From NCBI GenBank assembly GCA_005239435.1, contig SZNP01000010.1:1-64000 (forward strand): a DNA stretch of 64,000 bases, in the 5' to 3' direction. The first letter of the stretch is position 1; each line of letters opens with the position of its first letter. Both the position numbers and the translations under genes were made by a program. The stretch comes from Halorussus salinisoli (lineage in GTDB: Archaea > Halobacteriota > Halobacteria > Halobacteriales > Haladaptataceae). The notes beneath the pieces were generated by a model. That model was not told where the DNA came from and made no database searches. It saw only the letters and a program-made list of their open reading frames with translations. Below, piece after piece: positions 1-9,586 of this stretch.

Positions 1-734
1 CCTACTTCGGGAATCCCGAGAAGTACCTCTTCGGGCCGGTGGGCGACCGACCCATCACCGTGGACGAACAGCAGGTCGTCGACTCCATCAAGATGATCCG
101 AACGTTCATCCACGGCTCGAACGCCAACAACACGCTGGACAACTATCAGGGCAATATCGCGCCGGCGGCAGTGATGCAGTGGACCGAAGAGCCCTCGCGC
201 AAGCCCTTCACCAACAAGAACGCCGTGATGCACCGCAACTGGCCCTACGCCATCAACATCTCCGGCTCCGAGGACAATCTCGGGCAGGACCTCGGCGTGA
301 TGCCGATTCCGTACGCCAAGACCGCCGAGCAAGCGCAGTACCCGATGACCGGCGGCCCCGTCGCCGCGCTGGGCGGATGGCACAACGCCATCAACCCCAA
401 CTCCAACAACCAGGAGGCGGCAGTCGAAGTGCTCAAAGCGATGATGAGCGACGAGTTCAAGTACAAGCTGTTCGAGGTACTCGGGTTCCTCCCGCCTGAA
501 CCGAAACTGCTTGACTCCGACCGTGCGAAGGAGGTGCCCATCATGGGTCGGTACGTCGACCAACTTCGGATCGCCGGCGAGAACGCCATCCCGCGGCCGG
601 TTACGGCGGTTTGGCCTTCCCAATCGTCGAAGATCGCCCAGCAGGTCAACGGCGCGTTCAGCAAAGGCGGCAACCCCAGTCAGGCGATGACCCAGCTCAA
701 GGAACAGCTCGAAGCCATCGAAAGCAGCGCGTAA
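1..734 (+). CDS. ABC sugar-importer solute-binding protein, C-terminal part (cut by window edge)
   Basis: Reading frame is open from the first codon at position 3, so the gene starts upstream of the window and lacks its signal peptide and lipobox here. About 244 residues remain. They look like the C-terminal lobe of a family 1 extracellular solute-binding protein, with an aromatic-rich segment (HRNWPYAINIS) and a GGPVAALGGWHNAINPNS stretch typical of the ligand cleft and hinge. The stop codon is 21 bp before a MalF-type permease, then a MalG-type permease and a MalK-type ATPase follow on the same strand. It should therefore be the membrane-anchored binding component of that importer. The substrate is probably a sugar or oligosaccharide, inferred from the family only. 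Confidence 0.85.
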   Translation, partial: YFGNPEKYLFGPVGDRPITVDEQQVVDSIKMIRTFIHGSNANNTLDNYQGNIAPAAVMQWTEEPSRKPFTNKNAVMHRNWPYAINISGSEDNLGQDLGVMPIPYAKTAEQAQYPMTGGPVAALGGWHNAINPNSNNQEAAVEVLKAMMSDEFKYKLFEVLGFLPPEPKLLDSDRAKEVPIMGRYVDQLRIAGENAIPRPVTAVWPSQSSKIAQQVNGAFSKGGNPSQAMTQLKEQLEAIESSA

Positions 735-755
735 TCAACTTCAGGAATCAACTCT

Positions 756-1739
756 ATGGCAACAACCGAAGATGGGATTCGGGACTCCGACCGCTCGGGC
801 CCGTACGTCGCGGCGGTTCGGTGGATGGAGAACTTGAGTGACACCCAGTTCGCGTACCTGTTGTTGACGCCAGTGCTGTTGTTGCTCGGCCTCATCGCGT
901 TCTGGCCGCTACTGAGTACGTTCCGGATGTCGCTGTTCGCCGACAATCTGGTAGGGAGTGCCGCACTCGGCGAGTTCGTCGGACTGGAGAACTACGTCGC
1001 GCTGCTGACCGGCGAACGCGACGCGCTGTTGGTCAGGCCATTCTTCAATCCGTCCGCGCCGTTCCAGAGCGCGCTCACCGTCACGTTGATATTCACGTTG
1101 GTCAGCGTCTTCTTCGAGACGGTGGTCGGCTTCGCGCAGGCGCTGGTGTTGGACCAGGACTTCCGCGGTCGGCGATGGGTCCGGGTCGCCATCATCATCC
1201 CGTGGGCGGTCCCCATCGTGATTCAGGGGATGATCTTCTTCCTGCTGTTCCAGCCCAACATCGGGTTCCTCGTGGACCCGCTCCAGCAGTGGGGAATCTT
1301 CACCCAGACGCCGCTGTCGAACTCGGTCGACTCCCTCATCATCCTCATCGTCGCGGACGTGTGGAAGACCTCGGCGTTCATGGCGCTCATCATCCTCGCG
1401 GGACTCCAGAGCGTAGACCGGAGCCTCTACGACGTGGGTCGGGTCGCGGGCGCGACGAAGTACCAGCAGTTCAAGATGATAACCCTGCCGCTGGTCCTGC
1501 CGTCGGTGCTGGTGGCGATGCTGTTCCGGACCATCGGCGCGATGCGAATCTACGGTCTCATCGAGACGGTCGTCGGCTGTAACACCGTGCCGTCACTGTC
1601 GTGTCTCGTGGTGACGACGTTCCGCGGGTCGCGGATGTACGGTACGTCCGCGGCCGTCGCGTTCATCACGGCGGGTCTCATCGGACTCGTGGTCTCGGTG
1701 TACATCGTCAAGTACGCGGATACGGAGACAGGGGGATAA
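756..1739 (+). CDS. Carbohydrate ABC transporter permease, MalF/UgpA type
   Basis: Integral membrane permease of 327 residues with about six hydrophobic segments; the first spans roughly residues 30-55. The EAA loop that docks to the ATPase is visible near residues 228-250 (DVGRVAGATKYQQFKMITLP). This is the usual binding-protein-dependent transport inner membrane component of the CUT1 sugar importer family. It starts 21 bp after the binding protein gene and ends 2 bp before the second permease, so the genes form one operon. The pair of permeases forms the translocation pore. Substrate is not determined by the sequence. Confidence 0.9.
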   Translation: MATTEDGIRDSDRSGPYVAAVRWMENLSDTQFAYLLLTPVLLLLGLIAFWPLLSTFRMSLFADNLVGSAALGEFVGLENYVALLTGERDALLVRPFFNPSAPFQSALTVTLIFTLVSVFFETVVGFAQALVLDQDFRGRRWVRVAIIIPWAVPIVIQGMIFFLLFQPNIGFLVDPLQQWGIFTQTPLSNSVDSLIILIVADVWKTSAFMALIILAGLQSVDRSLYDVGRVAGATKYQQFKMITLPLVLPSVLVAMLFRTIGAMRIYGLIETVVGCNTVPSLSCLVVTTFRGSRMYGTSAAVAFITAGLIGLVVSVYIVKYADTETGG

Positions 1740-1741
1740 CG

Positions 1742-2665
1742 ATGGCTACGGAAACAGATTCCAGTCAAGGTGCGTTCTCACGGTGGGTCAGTTCGGCGAT
1801 ACAGAACCCCGAGAAGGTGTATCGGTCGATGTTCTACGTCGCCATGATATTCTTCCTGTTCACGACGCTGTTCCCGTTCTACTGGCTGGTCGTGCTGGCG
1901 CTGACGCCGAACGAGGCCATCACGAGCTTCGGCTTCCCGCCGCTCCCCAACGGGTTCAATCCCGGGGCGTTCGTGGAGGTGTTCACCACGGTACCGTTCC
2001 ACATCTACATGTTCAACAGTTTCGTCCTCGGCATCGCCACGACTGCCGTCGTGTTGGTACTGGCGAGTCTCGCGGGGTACGTGTTCGGACGCCTCGACTT
2101 CCCGGGGAAGGGACCGCTGATGCTCCTCATCCTCGCGGTGTCGTACTTCCCGCCGGCGGCGTTCATCATCCCGCTGTTCCGGCTGTTCACCGGGAACGTC
2201 TCGCTGTTGGGCGTGTCGAGTCCGAACCTGTTCAACACGCCGTTCGCCATGATACTCCCGTTCAGCGCGCTGTTCATGCCGCTGTCGATATTCATCCTCT
2301 CGACGTTCTACGGCCAGATTCCGGACGGACTAGAGGATGCCGCACGAATCGAAGGGACGACGAGGCTCGGCGCGCTGTTCCGGGTCATCATGCCCCTGTC
2401 GGCACCCGGCGTAGCGACCGCGGGCGTGCTGACGTTCATCTCGGTGTACAACGAGTTCTTCTTCTCGTTCCTGATGACCTCGGGCGAGGCGCAGAACTGG
2501 GCACCGATAGTGTGGGGCATCCTGAGTTATCAGGGTCAGTACACCGAGTTGTACAACCTCATGGCCGCCGCGAGCATCGTCGGAGTCCTGCCCGTCGCCA
2601 TCCTCGTGGTCGTCGCACAGGAGAAGATCGTCAGCGGACTCACTGCAGGAGCGCTCAAGGAGTGA
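1742..2665 (+). CDS. Carbohydrate ABC transporter permease, MalG/UgpE type
   Basis: 307-residue membrane permease, six predicted helices, with the EAA loop near residues 200-225 (EDAARIEGTTRLGALFRVIM). I chose the ATG at 1742, two bases after the stop of the upstream permease. A longer in-frame extension would overlap that gene deeply and has no membrane-protein character. It pairs with the 756-1739 permease to form the heterodimeric channel, with the ATPase at 2672-3871 powering import. The C-terminal residues are short and charged (ALKE), as in MalG relatives. Confidence 0.9.
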   Translation: MATETDSSQGAFSRWVSSAIQNPEKVYRSMFYVAMIFFLFTTLFPFYWLVVLALTPNEAITSFGFPPLPNGFNPGAFVEVFTTVPFHIYMFNSFVLGIATTAVVLVLASLAGYVFGRLDFPGKGPLMLLILAVSYFPPAAFIIPLFRLFTGNVSLLGVSSPNLFNTPFAMILPFSALFMPLSIFILSTFYGQIPDGLEDAARIEGTTRLGALFRVIMPLSAPGVATAGVLTFISVYNEFFFSFLMTSGEAQNWAPIVWGILSYQGQYTELYNLMAAASIVGVLPVAILVVVAQEKIVSGLTAGALKE

Positions 2666-2671
2666 TTCACA

Positions 2672-3871
2672 ATGGGTAAAGTCATCTTGGACGGCGTCAC
2701 CAAACGCTACGCAGACGTAACGGCAGTAGACAACATGAATCTCGAAATCGAGGACGGCGAGTTCGTCACGCTCGTCGGCCCCTCGGGGTGTGGCAAGTCC
2801 ACGACGCTGGAGACCATCGCTGGACTGACCCTCCCCACGGAGGGAACCATCAGCATCGCCGAGAGGGACGTGACGAACCTGCCGCCGAAGGACCGGGGGA
2901 TAGCGATGGTGTTCCAGAACATCGCGCTGTTCCCGCACATGGACGTCTACGACAACATCAGCTTCGGCCTGCGTCTTCGGGACTACCCGAAAGAGGAGAT
3001 AGACCGACGGGTCGAGCGCGCGTCGGACATCGTCCAATTAGAGGGGATGTTGGAGCGAATGCCAGACGAGATGTCCGGCGGCCAGCGCCAGCGCGTCGCG
3101 ATTGCCAGAGCCATCGTCCGGGAACCCGAGGTGTTCCTGATGGACGAACCGCTGGCGAACCTCGACGCGAAGCTCCGGGTTCACATGCGGACGGAACTCC
3201 AGCGCCTCCACAAGGAACTGGACACGACCATCATCTACGTGACCCACGACCAGGCCGAGGCGATGACCATGTCCGACCGAATCGCCATCATCGACGGCGG
3301 GGAACTCCAGCAGATCGCGCCGCCGTTAGTCTGCTACAACGAACCCTCCAACCTGTTCGTCGCGGGGTTCATCGGGTCGCCGAGCATGAACTTCGTGGAG
3401 GGCGAAGTCACCGCCAACGGCCTCACGACGCCGGACTTCGACGTGGAGTTCGACCCCGGCCAACTCTCGGGCGTCGCGGAGGGAGACCACCTGACGCTCG
3501 GAGTCCGACCGGAGGACGTCTACCTCCGCGGAATGAGCGAGGGCGTCACCAACCCGACCCAACCCATCGACGCACGGACCGACGTGTTGGAACCGATGGG
3601 CGACGAGATATTCGTCTACTTGCTCACCGGCGAGGCGGAGGACCCGCAGATGGACGTCGACGCCGAGACCGCCGAGATGCCACAGAACCAACTCCTGATG
3701 AGCGTCGACCCCTCCTCGGAAATCGAAGCCGACCAGGACGTGGAGGTCGTCCTCGACCGCGAACGAGTCCACCTCTTTGACACCCAGACCGGCGACGCCA
3801 TCAGCCACACCCTCGAGTTCGCAACGGTCGAACCGGGCGCGACCGAGACCGAAGCGGAGGGCGACGACTGA
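2672..3871 (+). CDS. Sugar ABC transporter ATP-binding protein, MalK/UgpC type
   Basis: 399 residues. The N-terminal nucleotide-binding domain has Walker A (GPSGCGKST, about residues 38-46), the Q-loop (VFQNIALFPH), the ABC signature (MSGGQRQRVAIARA, about 131-144), Walker B with catalytic Glu (VFLMDEPLANLDAKLR) and a switch His in VTHDQAEAM. The C-terminal third is a TOBE-type regulatory domain, here interrupted by an acidic insertion (TGEAEDPQMDVDAETAEM) and ended by an acidic tail, consistent with salt adaptation. It begins 6 bp after the second permease. Its TGA shares a base with the ATG of the small membrane gene at 3871, suggesting translational coupling. Confidence 0.93.
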   Translation: MGKVILDGVTKRYADVTAVDNMNLEIEDGEFVTLVGPSGCGKSTTLETIAGLTLPTEGTISIAERDVTNLPPKDRGIAMVFQNIALFPHMDVYDNISFGLRLRDYPKEEIDRRVERASDIVQLEGMLERMPDEMSGGQRQRVAIARAIVREPEVFLMDEPLANLDAKLRVHMRTELQRLHKELDTTIIYVTHDQAEAMTMSDRIAIIDGGELQQIAPPLVCYNEPSNLFVAGFIGSPSMNFVEGEVTANGLTTPDFDVEFDPGQLSGVAEGDHLTLGVRPEDVYLRGMSEGVTNPTQPIDARTDVLEPMGDEIFVYLLTGEAEDPQMDVDAETAEMPQNQLLMSVDPSSEIEADQDVEVVLDRERVHLFDTQTGDAISHTLEFATVEPGATETEAEGDD

Positions 3872-4074
3872 TGGTCACGCCGCTCGGGTGGTTCTACGTT
3901 ATCGCCGTGACGGTGCTGTTTTTCTTCTGGGCCTACGGCATCGTCTCGTTCGTCCTCGACTGCAAGAACAAGTTCCTTCCCGCGATTCGCGCGTGGCTGG
4001 CGGCCCGTCGCAGTCGAAAGCGAGAGGCCGAACGCGAGAGCGAACGGGAAGAGACGGAGCAACAGTTGTACTGA
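3871..4074 (+). CDS. Small single-pass membrane protein of the sugar ABC operon
   Basis: 67 residues: a hydrophobic helix near residues 5-30 (FYVIAVTVLFFFWAYGIVSFVL), then a basic amphipathic segment and a charged tail rich in Arg and Glu. The start overlaps the ATPase stop (TGATG), so it is probably translated from the same transcript. No known domain recognised. Position suggests an accessory subunit of the importer or an unrelated passenger; the sequence does not decide. The following 147 bp lead to a separate oxidoreductase gene. Confidence 0.75.
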   Translation: MVTPLGWFYVIAVTVLFFFWAYGIVSFVLDCKNKFLPAIRAWLAARRSRKREAERESEREETEQQLY

Positions 4075-4221
4075 CGGGAGGCGATGGTCGGGTGAAGACG
4101 AACACGACGGAATCGACCTGTCGATGGCGTTCGCGTCAACCGGGTTTAGATTCCCACACGCTGATAGACGGCCGAACAGAAAAACCTAACAACGATTCAC
4201 GGTTGGCTACCACTAGTAACT

Positions 4222-5295
4222 ATGTCTAGAACGAACGAGCCGGTTCGAGTAGGCTTCGTCGGTCTGGGGAACATCGGACACTATCACGCCGACCGCCTCG
4301 TCGACCTCGAACAGGTGGAAACCGTGGGCGGAGTGGACATCAACCCGGACGCTCGCGCCCGGTTCGCCGAGAAGTACGGAGTCGAGTCGTTCGAGAGCTA
4401 CGAGGACCTCTACAGCGCGGAGGTAGACGCCGTCATCGTCACGACGCCCAACAAGTTCCACGAGGAGTACGCGGTGGCCGCGCTCCGGAACGGGTTGGAC
4501 GTGCTCCTCGAAAAACCGCTCGCCCACTCGCTCGAAAGCGCAGAGCGCATCGCGGAGGCCGCCCGCAACGCCGACGCTTTCTGCATGGTCGGGTTCCACA
4601 ACCGCTTCCGAAACCCTGTCAAGGTCGTGAAGTCGTATCAGGAGGAGGGCCGGTTCGGGCGGACCCGCCACGTCGAGGCCAACTTCATCCGACGGCGCGG
4701 GATTCCCGGCCGCGGGTCGTGGTTCACCAACCGCGACATCGCGGGCGGCGGCGCGCTCATCGACATCGGCGTCCACGCGATAGACCTCGCGCTCCACTTC
4801 CACGACTTCCCGAAGGTCCAGGAGGTTTCGGGCACTATCAGGTCGCAGTTCGGGTCGCGCGACGACTACGCCTACCTCGAAATGTGGGGCGAGGACGCCA
4901 AGTCGGGCGAGTTCTCGGTGGACGACTCGGTGAGCGCGTTCGTCCGATGCGAGGGCGGCAAGACCTTCGCCCTCGAAGTGGCGTGGGCCGCGAACCGCTC
5001 GCCGAACGAGGAGTTCGTCGTCCGAGGGACGGAAGCGGGCGCGAACTTCGACAAGGCCGACGACTCGCTGACCATCTACGAGTCGGGTCGCCAGGGCACC
5101 GACCACTTCTCGGACTCCGAGATTCAGACCCGCCACGAGGACCCTCACAAGGCCGAACAGCGCATCTTCTTCGAGGCGGTCCGCGACGGCGTAGCCCCGA
5201 CCCGGAACACGGTCGACCAGGCGCTGGAAGTCCAGCGCGTCATCGACGCGGTCTACCGCTCGCACGAGCAACAGCGCGCGATTCAGTTGGAGTGA
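4222..5295 (+). CDS. Gfo/Idh/MocA-family NAD(P)-dependent oxidoreductase
   Basis: 357 residues. N-terminal Rossmann fold with the dinucleotide motif GFVGLGNIGHYHADRL (about residues 10-25) and the family signature around LLEKPLAHSLESAERI (residues 94-109), where EKP is the conserved catalytic lysine region. The C-terminal alpha/beta domain has a GGGALIDIGVHAIDLALHF segment (about 174-192), matching the conserved G-x-x-D-x-G-x-H-x-x-D motif. Members oxidise or isomerise sugars, inositols or sugar acids. Placement after a sugar importer suggests it acts on the imported substrate (inference). Not obviously in the same transcript, since a 147-bp AT-richer gap precedes it. Confidence 0.88.
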   Translation: MSRTNEPVRVGFVGLGNIGHYHADRLVDLEQVETVGGVDINPDARARFAEKYGVESFESYEDLYSAEVDAVIVTTPNKFHEEYAVAALRNGLDVLLEKPLAHSLESAERIAEAARNADAFCMVGFHNRFRNPVKVVKSYQEEGRFGRTRHVEANFIRRRGIPGRGSWFTNRDIAGGGALIDIGVHAIDLALHFHDFPKVQEVSGTIRSQFGSRDDYAYLEMWGEDAKSGEFSVDDSVSAFVRCEGGKTFALEVAWAANRSPNEEFVVRGTEAGANFDKADDSLTIYESGRQGTDHFSDSEIQTRHEDPHKAEQRIFFEAVRDGVAPTRNTVDQALEVQRVIDAVYRSHEQQRAIQLE

Positions 5296-5530
5296 GCGCG
5301 GCGTCCGGCGCGTGAGCGGGCGACTACCGCGCACGGGGTTTCAGCATCCTCTACAATTCTGAGAGGTGTATTTTCTTGTCTTTCGACCACAAATACGTTT
5401 CTTAGGGGAATAAGTGTACTTCCCTAAGCCGTCCGCCGCTACAGCCCACCGCCCCGGTCTCGGCGGCGAAGACGGCGCAACACCGAAAGCGCAACCCCGA
5501 AACCCCGGCCGACCGAACCACGACGTACGA

Positions 5531-6103
5531 ATGTACGAGGTCGAAGTGAAGGTCCCGGCCGACCACGACACCGTCCGCGAACGCCTCGCCGAACTCGACG
5601 CCGAATCGGTGAACGAGGTCGAACAGGTCGATACCTACTACGACGCGCCGCACCGCGAGTTCGCCGAGACCGACGAGGCCCTGCGCGTCCGGCGTGAGAC
5701 TCCTCGGAGCGTCAGCGACGAGGGGACCGACGGCGAGGCGTTCGCGGAACTCACCTACAAGGGGCCGCTCGTGGAAGCCGAGTCGAAGACTCGCCGGGAG
5801 GTCGAGACCGTAGTCGAGGACGGCGAGGCCGCCGACGACATCCTCGCGTCGGTCGGATTCGACCCTGCTGCGACGGTTCGGAAGGACCGGGAGCGGTTCG
5901 CGCTCGACGGCTACACCGTCACGCTCGACGCGGTGGAGGGACTGGGCGAGTTCGTAGAGGTCGAGACCCAAGTCGAAGGAGCCGAGACCGTCGAGTCGGC
6001 CCGCGACGCCGCCTTCGAGATTCTGCGCGACCTCGGCCTCGACCCCGACGACCAGATTCGGACCTCCTACCTCGGTCTCCTGCTCGAAAACGAGGAGTCG
6101 TAG
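5531..6103 (+). CDS. CYTH-domain protein (class IV adenylate cyclase / triphosphatase family)
   Basis: 190 residues. The ExExK signature is at the very N-terminus (MYEVEVKV), followed by alternating charged strands (TYYDAPHREFAETDEALRVR) that line the CYTH tunnel and bind triphosphate and metal. CyaB-type cyclases and thiamine-triphosphatase-like hydrolases share this fold, so the reaction cannot be assigned. I chose ATG 5531 because the ExExK motif must sit at the start; the 39-codon upstream extension is low-complexity and lacks family character. Monocistronic, with no close partner on the same strand. Confidence 0.82.
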   Translation: MYEVEVKVPADHDTVRERLAELDAESVNEVEQVDTYYDAPHREFAETDEALRVRRETPRSVSDEGTDGEAFAELTYKGPLVEAESKTRREVETVVEDGEAADDILASVGFDPAATVRKDRERFALDGYTVTLDAVEGLGEFVEVETQVEGAETVESARDAAFEILRDLGLDPDDQIRTSYLGLLLENEES

Positions 6104-6516
6104 GAGCGATAGGATGAGGGTTATTTCGGTGTAGAAAGCCCCTCCCCGTCGCTATACACCGCAAAAGCCGTAGAAGCAGTGGTGGGTTAGAAAGCCCGCG
6201 CGCGCTCGCGGCCCCTTTCAGTCCCACCTCGTTGGTTGGTCGGCCGGGCGTTCGCTGGCGGTTGGTCGGCCGAGCGCGTCCCGGTAGTTCGCTCGGTCCG
6301 TCGTTCCGTTTCCGAATTTCGCCGAAGCAGATGCCCGGAAGATGCCGAAAGTGGGCGCAGTCGTTGGGGGACCGAGAACTCCCGTGGAAGCGCCCAGACC
6401 GGTGACGAATCCGTCTTTCGGCAATTGTTGCCACGCAGCGTGATAACCGGAAGTAATCGCCGTTAGCCATTTTCTTTCCGCAAGTTATAGAATCCGTGAC
6501 CCGATAGGTGGGAGTA
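6104..6516. other. Intergenic region, no gene found
   Basis: 413 bp between the CYTH gene and the S-adenosylmethionine synthetase gene. It contains two copies of AGAAAGCCC (about 6134 and 6189) and an imperfect direct repeat built on GTTGGTCGGCCG (about 6233 and 6260). No open frame here resembles a protein. The last 30 bp carry the promoter and GGTGGG ribosome-binding-like sequence of the downstream gene. Confidence 0.5.
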
Positions 6517-7728
6517 ATGACCGACCGGAACATTCAGGTCGAACCCATCGACCGCCCCGCGGTAGAGGACCAGGAGATAGAAATCGTCGAACGAAAGGGA
6601 CTCGGCCACCCCGACTCTATCTGCGACGGCATCGCCGAGAGCGTCTCGAAGGCACTGGCGAACGCGTATCTCGACCGGGTCGGCAAAGTCCTCCACTACA
6701 ACACCGACGAGACCCAACTCGTCGCCGGACGCTCGGACCCGGAGTTCGGCGGCGGCGAGATGCTCGAACCCATCTACCTGCTCATCGTCGGCCGCGCGAC
6801 CAAGGAGTACGAGGGCGAGACCATCCCGACCGAGACCATCGCGCTGGAGGCGGCCCGCGACTACCTCGGCGAGAACTTCCCCGAACTGGAGTTCGGCACC
6901 GACATCGTCGTGGACGTGAAGTTGGGCGAAGGGAGCGGTGACCTCAAGGAGGTCTTCGGCGAGGACGGCGTGACCGTCCCGATGGCCAACGACACGAGTT
7001 TCGGCGTCGGACACGCGCCGCTGACCGAGACCGAAAAGATCGTGCTGAACGCCGAACGCCGCCTCAACGGCGAGTTCGCCGACGACCACCCCTCGCTCGG
7101 ACAGGACGTGAAAATCATGGGCAAGCGCGAGGGCGACCAGATTGACATCACGGTCGCAGCCGCGATGATAGACCGATACGTCGAGGACCGCGCCGACTAC
7201 GACGACAAGGTAGAGGCCGTCCGCGAGTTCGTCCGCGACGTGGCCCACGAGTACACCGACCGCGACGTGAACGTCTACGTCAACACCGCCGACGGCGACG
7301 GTGCCGTCGAGCAGAGCATCTATCTGACGACCACCGGCACCAGCGCCGAGATGGGCGATGACGGGTCGGTCGGCCGAGGCAACCGCTCGAACGGTCTCAT
7401 CACGCCCAACCGCTCGATGTCGATGGAGGCGACGTCGGGCAAGAACCCCGTCAACCACATCGGGAAGATTTACAACCTGCTCGGCACCGAAATCGCCGAG
7501 TCGGTCGTCGCCGAAGTCGACGGAATCCGGGACCTCCGGATTCGCCTGCTCAGCCAAATCGGCCGACCGATCGACCAACCCCACGTCGCCGACGCCGAAA
7601 TCGTCACCGAGGGCGGCGTGGACCTCTCGGACATCGAGAGCGACGTGGTGGACATCGTGGACCGCGAACTCGCCGACGTGACCTCTATCACCCAGCGCGT
7701 CATCGACGGCGAACTCTCGACGTTCTGA
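6517..7728 (+). CDS. mat: S-adenosylmethionine synthetase, archaeal type
   Basis: 403 residues, the usual size of the archaeal enzyme, which makes S-adenosylmethionine from methionine and ATP. Visible family landmarks are GLGHPDSICDGIAESV (about residues 28-43), a nucleotide-binding acidic stretch (HYNTDETQLVAGRS), GVGHAPLTETEK and the late GRGNRSNGLITPNR segment. I chose ATG 6517, preceded by GGTGGGAG; a GTG three codons upstream is also in frame but would place the ribosome-binding-like GGTGGG inside the coding region. Its product is the methyl donor for methylases elsewhere in the window, such as FlpA and the restriction-modification enzyme. Confidence 0.95.
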   Translation: MTDRNIQVEPIDRPAVEDQEIEIVERKGLGHPDSICDGIAESVSKALANAYLDRVGKVLHYNTDETQLVAGRSDPEFGGGEMLEPIYLLIVGRATKEYEGETIPTETIALEAARDYLGENFPELEFGTDIVVDVKLGEGSGDLKEVFGEDGVTVPMANDTSFGVGHAPLTETEKIVLNAERRLNGEFADDHPSLGQDVKIMGKREGDQIDITVAAAMIDRYVEDRADYDDKVEAVREFVRDVAHEYTDRDVNVYVNTADGDGAVEQSIYLTTTGTSAEMGDDGSVGRGNRSNGLITPNRSMSMEATSGKNPVNHIGKIYNLLGTEIAESVVAEVDGIRDLRIRLLSQIGRPIDQPHVADAEIVTEGGVDLSDIESDVVDIVDRELADVTSITQRVIDGELSTF

Positions 7729-7801
7729 GTCGCCGACTGCATCGACTCACCGCCGTCCAGCAATCGAAGGCCGTTTATCTCCCTCGCGTCTACCCCCGAC
7801 C

Positions 7802-9004
7802 ATGCGACCACCGGGAGCCGATACCGTCCTCGTGCGTCACGCCGACGTGGGCGTCAAGAGCGGGAAGGTCCAGTCCGAGATGGAGCGACGGCTCCGGGAC
7901 AACATCGAAGCCATCGTCCGCGACCGCGGAATCGACGCCGAAATCGAACGTCGCTGGTCGCGCATCCTGCTCCACGCCGACGACGGGAGCGTCGACGCCG
8001 CGACCGACGCCGCGGTCGACACCTTCGGCGTCCGGTCGGCAAGTCCCGCAGTAGTCGTCCCGCCGGAGAAGGGCCCCATCGTGGACGCGCTGGCTCGGAC
8101 CGCCCGCGAGTACGCCGACGCCGCTGGCGAAGACGCCGACGCTCTCGGCGACACCTTCGCCGTGCGCGCCCGGCGTGCGGGCAACGCCGACGCCCATCCG
8201 TTCACCAGCGAGGACCTGGAGCGCGAGGGCGGCGCGGCAGTCTTCGAGCAACTGCCCGACCCCGAAGTCGACCTGAGCGACCCCGACACCACTTTCTCCG
8301 TGGAGTGCCGCGAGGACGAGGCGTTCGTCTTCACCGAGAAGCGGCCGGGCCCCGGCGGTCTCCCGCTCGGGAGTCAGTCGAAGGTCGTCGCGCTGGTCAG
8401 CGGCGGCATCGACTCGCCCGTCGCGGCGTGGGAGGTCATGAAGCGCGGGGCACCCATCGTCCCGGTCTACCTCGAACTCGGCGACTACGGCGGGCCCGAC
8501 CACGAGGCCCGGGCGATGGAGACGGTCCGGCGACTCGCCGACTACGCGCCGAACTTCGAGATAGACGTCTGGAAAGTGCCAGCGGGCGACGTGATGGATC
8601 TGCTCGCCGAGGAGGTCGGCCCGGCCCGAATGCTGGTCTATCGCCGATTCATGTACCGCGTGGCCGAACACGTCGCCCGCGAGGTGGACGCGACGGGCAT
8701 CGTGACCGGCGAGGCCATCGGCCAGAAGTCCTCCCAGACCGCCCGGAACCTGGGCGCGACGAGTCGGGCCACCGAGATGCCGATTCACCGACCGCTGCTC
8801 ACGATGGACAAGAGCGACATCACCGAGCGCGCCCGCGACATCGGAACGTTCCGCGACTCCACGATTCCGGCGGGATGCAACCGCATCGCGCCCGACTACC
8901 CCGAGACGAACGCCACGCCGGAAATCGTGACGAACGCCCAACCCGACGGCCTCTACGAGCGCGCCGAGGAAGCCGCCCGGAACGCGACGCTGGTCGAACT
9001 CTGA
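7802..9004 (+). CDS. thiI: tRNA sulfurtransferase ThiI (4-thiouridine synthase)
   Basis: 400 residues. N-terminal ferredoxin-like and THUMP RNA-binding region (about residues 1-165), then a PP-loop ATP pyrophosphatase domain with the signature LVSGGIDSPVAAW (about 196-208). It activates U8 of tRNA for sulfur transfer and can feed thiazole synthesis. There is no C-terminal rhodanese domain, as usual in archaea. A cysteine lies near the C-terminus in the segment PAGCNRIAPDYP. It starts 73 bp after the S-adenosylmethionine synthetase gene with a short leader. Confidence 0.92.
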   Translation: MRPPGADTVLVRHADVGVKSGKVQSEMERRLRDNIEAIVRDRGIDAEIERRWSRILLHADDGSVDAATDAAVDTFGVRSASPAVVVPPEKGPIVDALARTAREYADAAGEDADALGDTFAVRARRAGNADAHPFTSEDLEREGGAAVFEQLPDPEVDLSDPDTTFSVECREDEAFVFTEKRPGPGGLPLGSQSKVVALVSGGIDSPVAAWEVMKRGAPIVPVYLELGDYGGPDHEARAMETVRRLADYAPNFEIDVWKVPAGDVMDLLAEEVGPARMLVYRRFMYRVAEHVAREVDATGIVTGEAIGQKSSQTARNLGATSRATEMPIHRPLLTMDKSDITERARDIGTFRDSTIPAGCNRIAPDYPETNATPEIVTNAQPDGLYERAEEAARNATLVEL

Positions 9005-9041
9005 GCCGAAAACGCGTTGGCGGTTTCTCTCGTCCGAGTAG

Positions 9042-9458
9042 CTAGTTCGGGAACGCGGCGTACGACTGGTCTTCGATACTGACGCCGACCGCGTAGTACG
9101 CGTCGTCGTACTTCAGATACGCCGGACCGTGGCCGTTCTCCCCCTCGTGTGCTGCTGCGCGTTCGGCGAAGGAAGTCAGCGGGTCGGGAACGTAGGGATC
9201 GGCAGCGGGACACTTGCGATACTCGCCGTCTTCTACGGCAGCACGGGCTATCTCCCGTTCGGAATCGGGCAGTTCGTCGAACACGATTGGGTCGATGGCC
9301 TCGCGCTCCCTCGCCGAGAGCGTGACTCGCTTCGTTCTGACGACCGCCGAATCCATGCTGTCGCACCCGAAGGGGTTCGACGCGAGACACCCGGCGAGAC
9401 TCGCGCCGAGGAGAGGCGTCCCACCACGAAGGAGCGTGCGACGCGATAACGGGAACAT
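9042..9458 (-). CDS. Predicted Tat-exported lipoprotein, unknown function
   Basis: 138 residues. The N-terminus has a twin-arginine motif and hydrophobic core (SRRTLLRGGTPLLGASLAGC) ending in a lipobox cysteine at about residue 24, so export as a folded lipoprotein is likely. The mature part contains two further cysteines (FGCDS and YRKCPAADP), charged helices and a final strand region (AYYAVGVSIEDQSYAAF). No catalytic motif is recognised. Single gene, convergent with thiI. Confidence 0.7.
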   Translation of the reverse strand: MFPLSRRTLLRGGTPLLGASLAGCLASNPFGCDSMDSAVVRTKRVTLSAREREAIDPIVFDELPDSEREIARAAVEDGEYRKCPAADPYVPDPLTSFAERAAAHEGENGHGPAYLKYDDAYYAVGVSIEDQSYAAFPN

Positions 9459-9586
9459 CGAACGTGTTTCGACAGACGACCGGTAAGTGCCTTCCGTTCG
9501 ACACCAACCACGTACGTCTCGTCCTCGCCTTCGAATCGGCGAAACCGTTTTGACTCCGCCCGTCGCGCCTCCGGCGGGGAAGGGGA

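Noticed and set aside
4213..5334. Long minus-strand open frames opposite GC-rich genes (e.g. 4213-5334, 6463-7584, 13694-15910)
   Set aside because: Composition is Arg/Val/Ala shadow coding caused by GC-rich third positions; the opposite strand has clear families.
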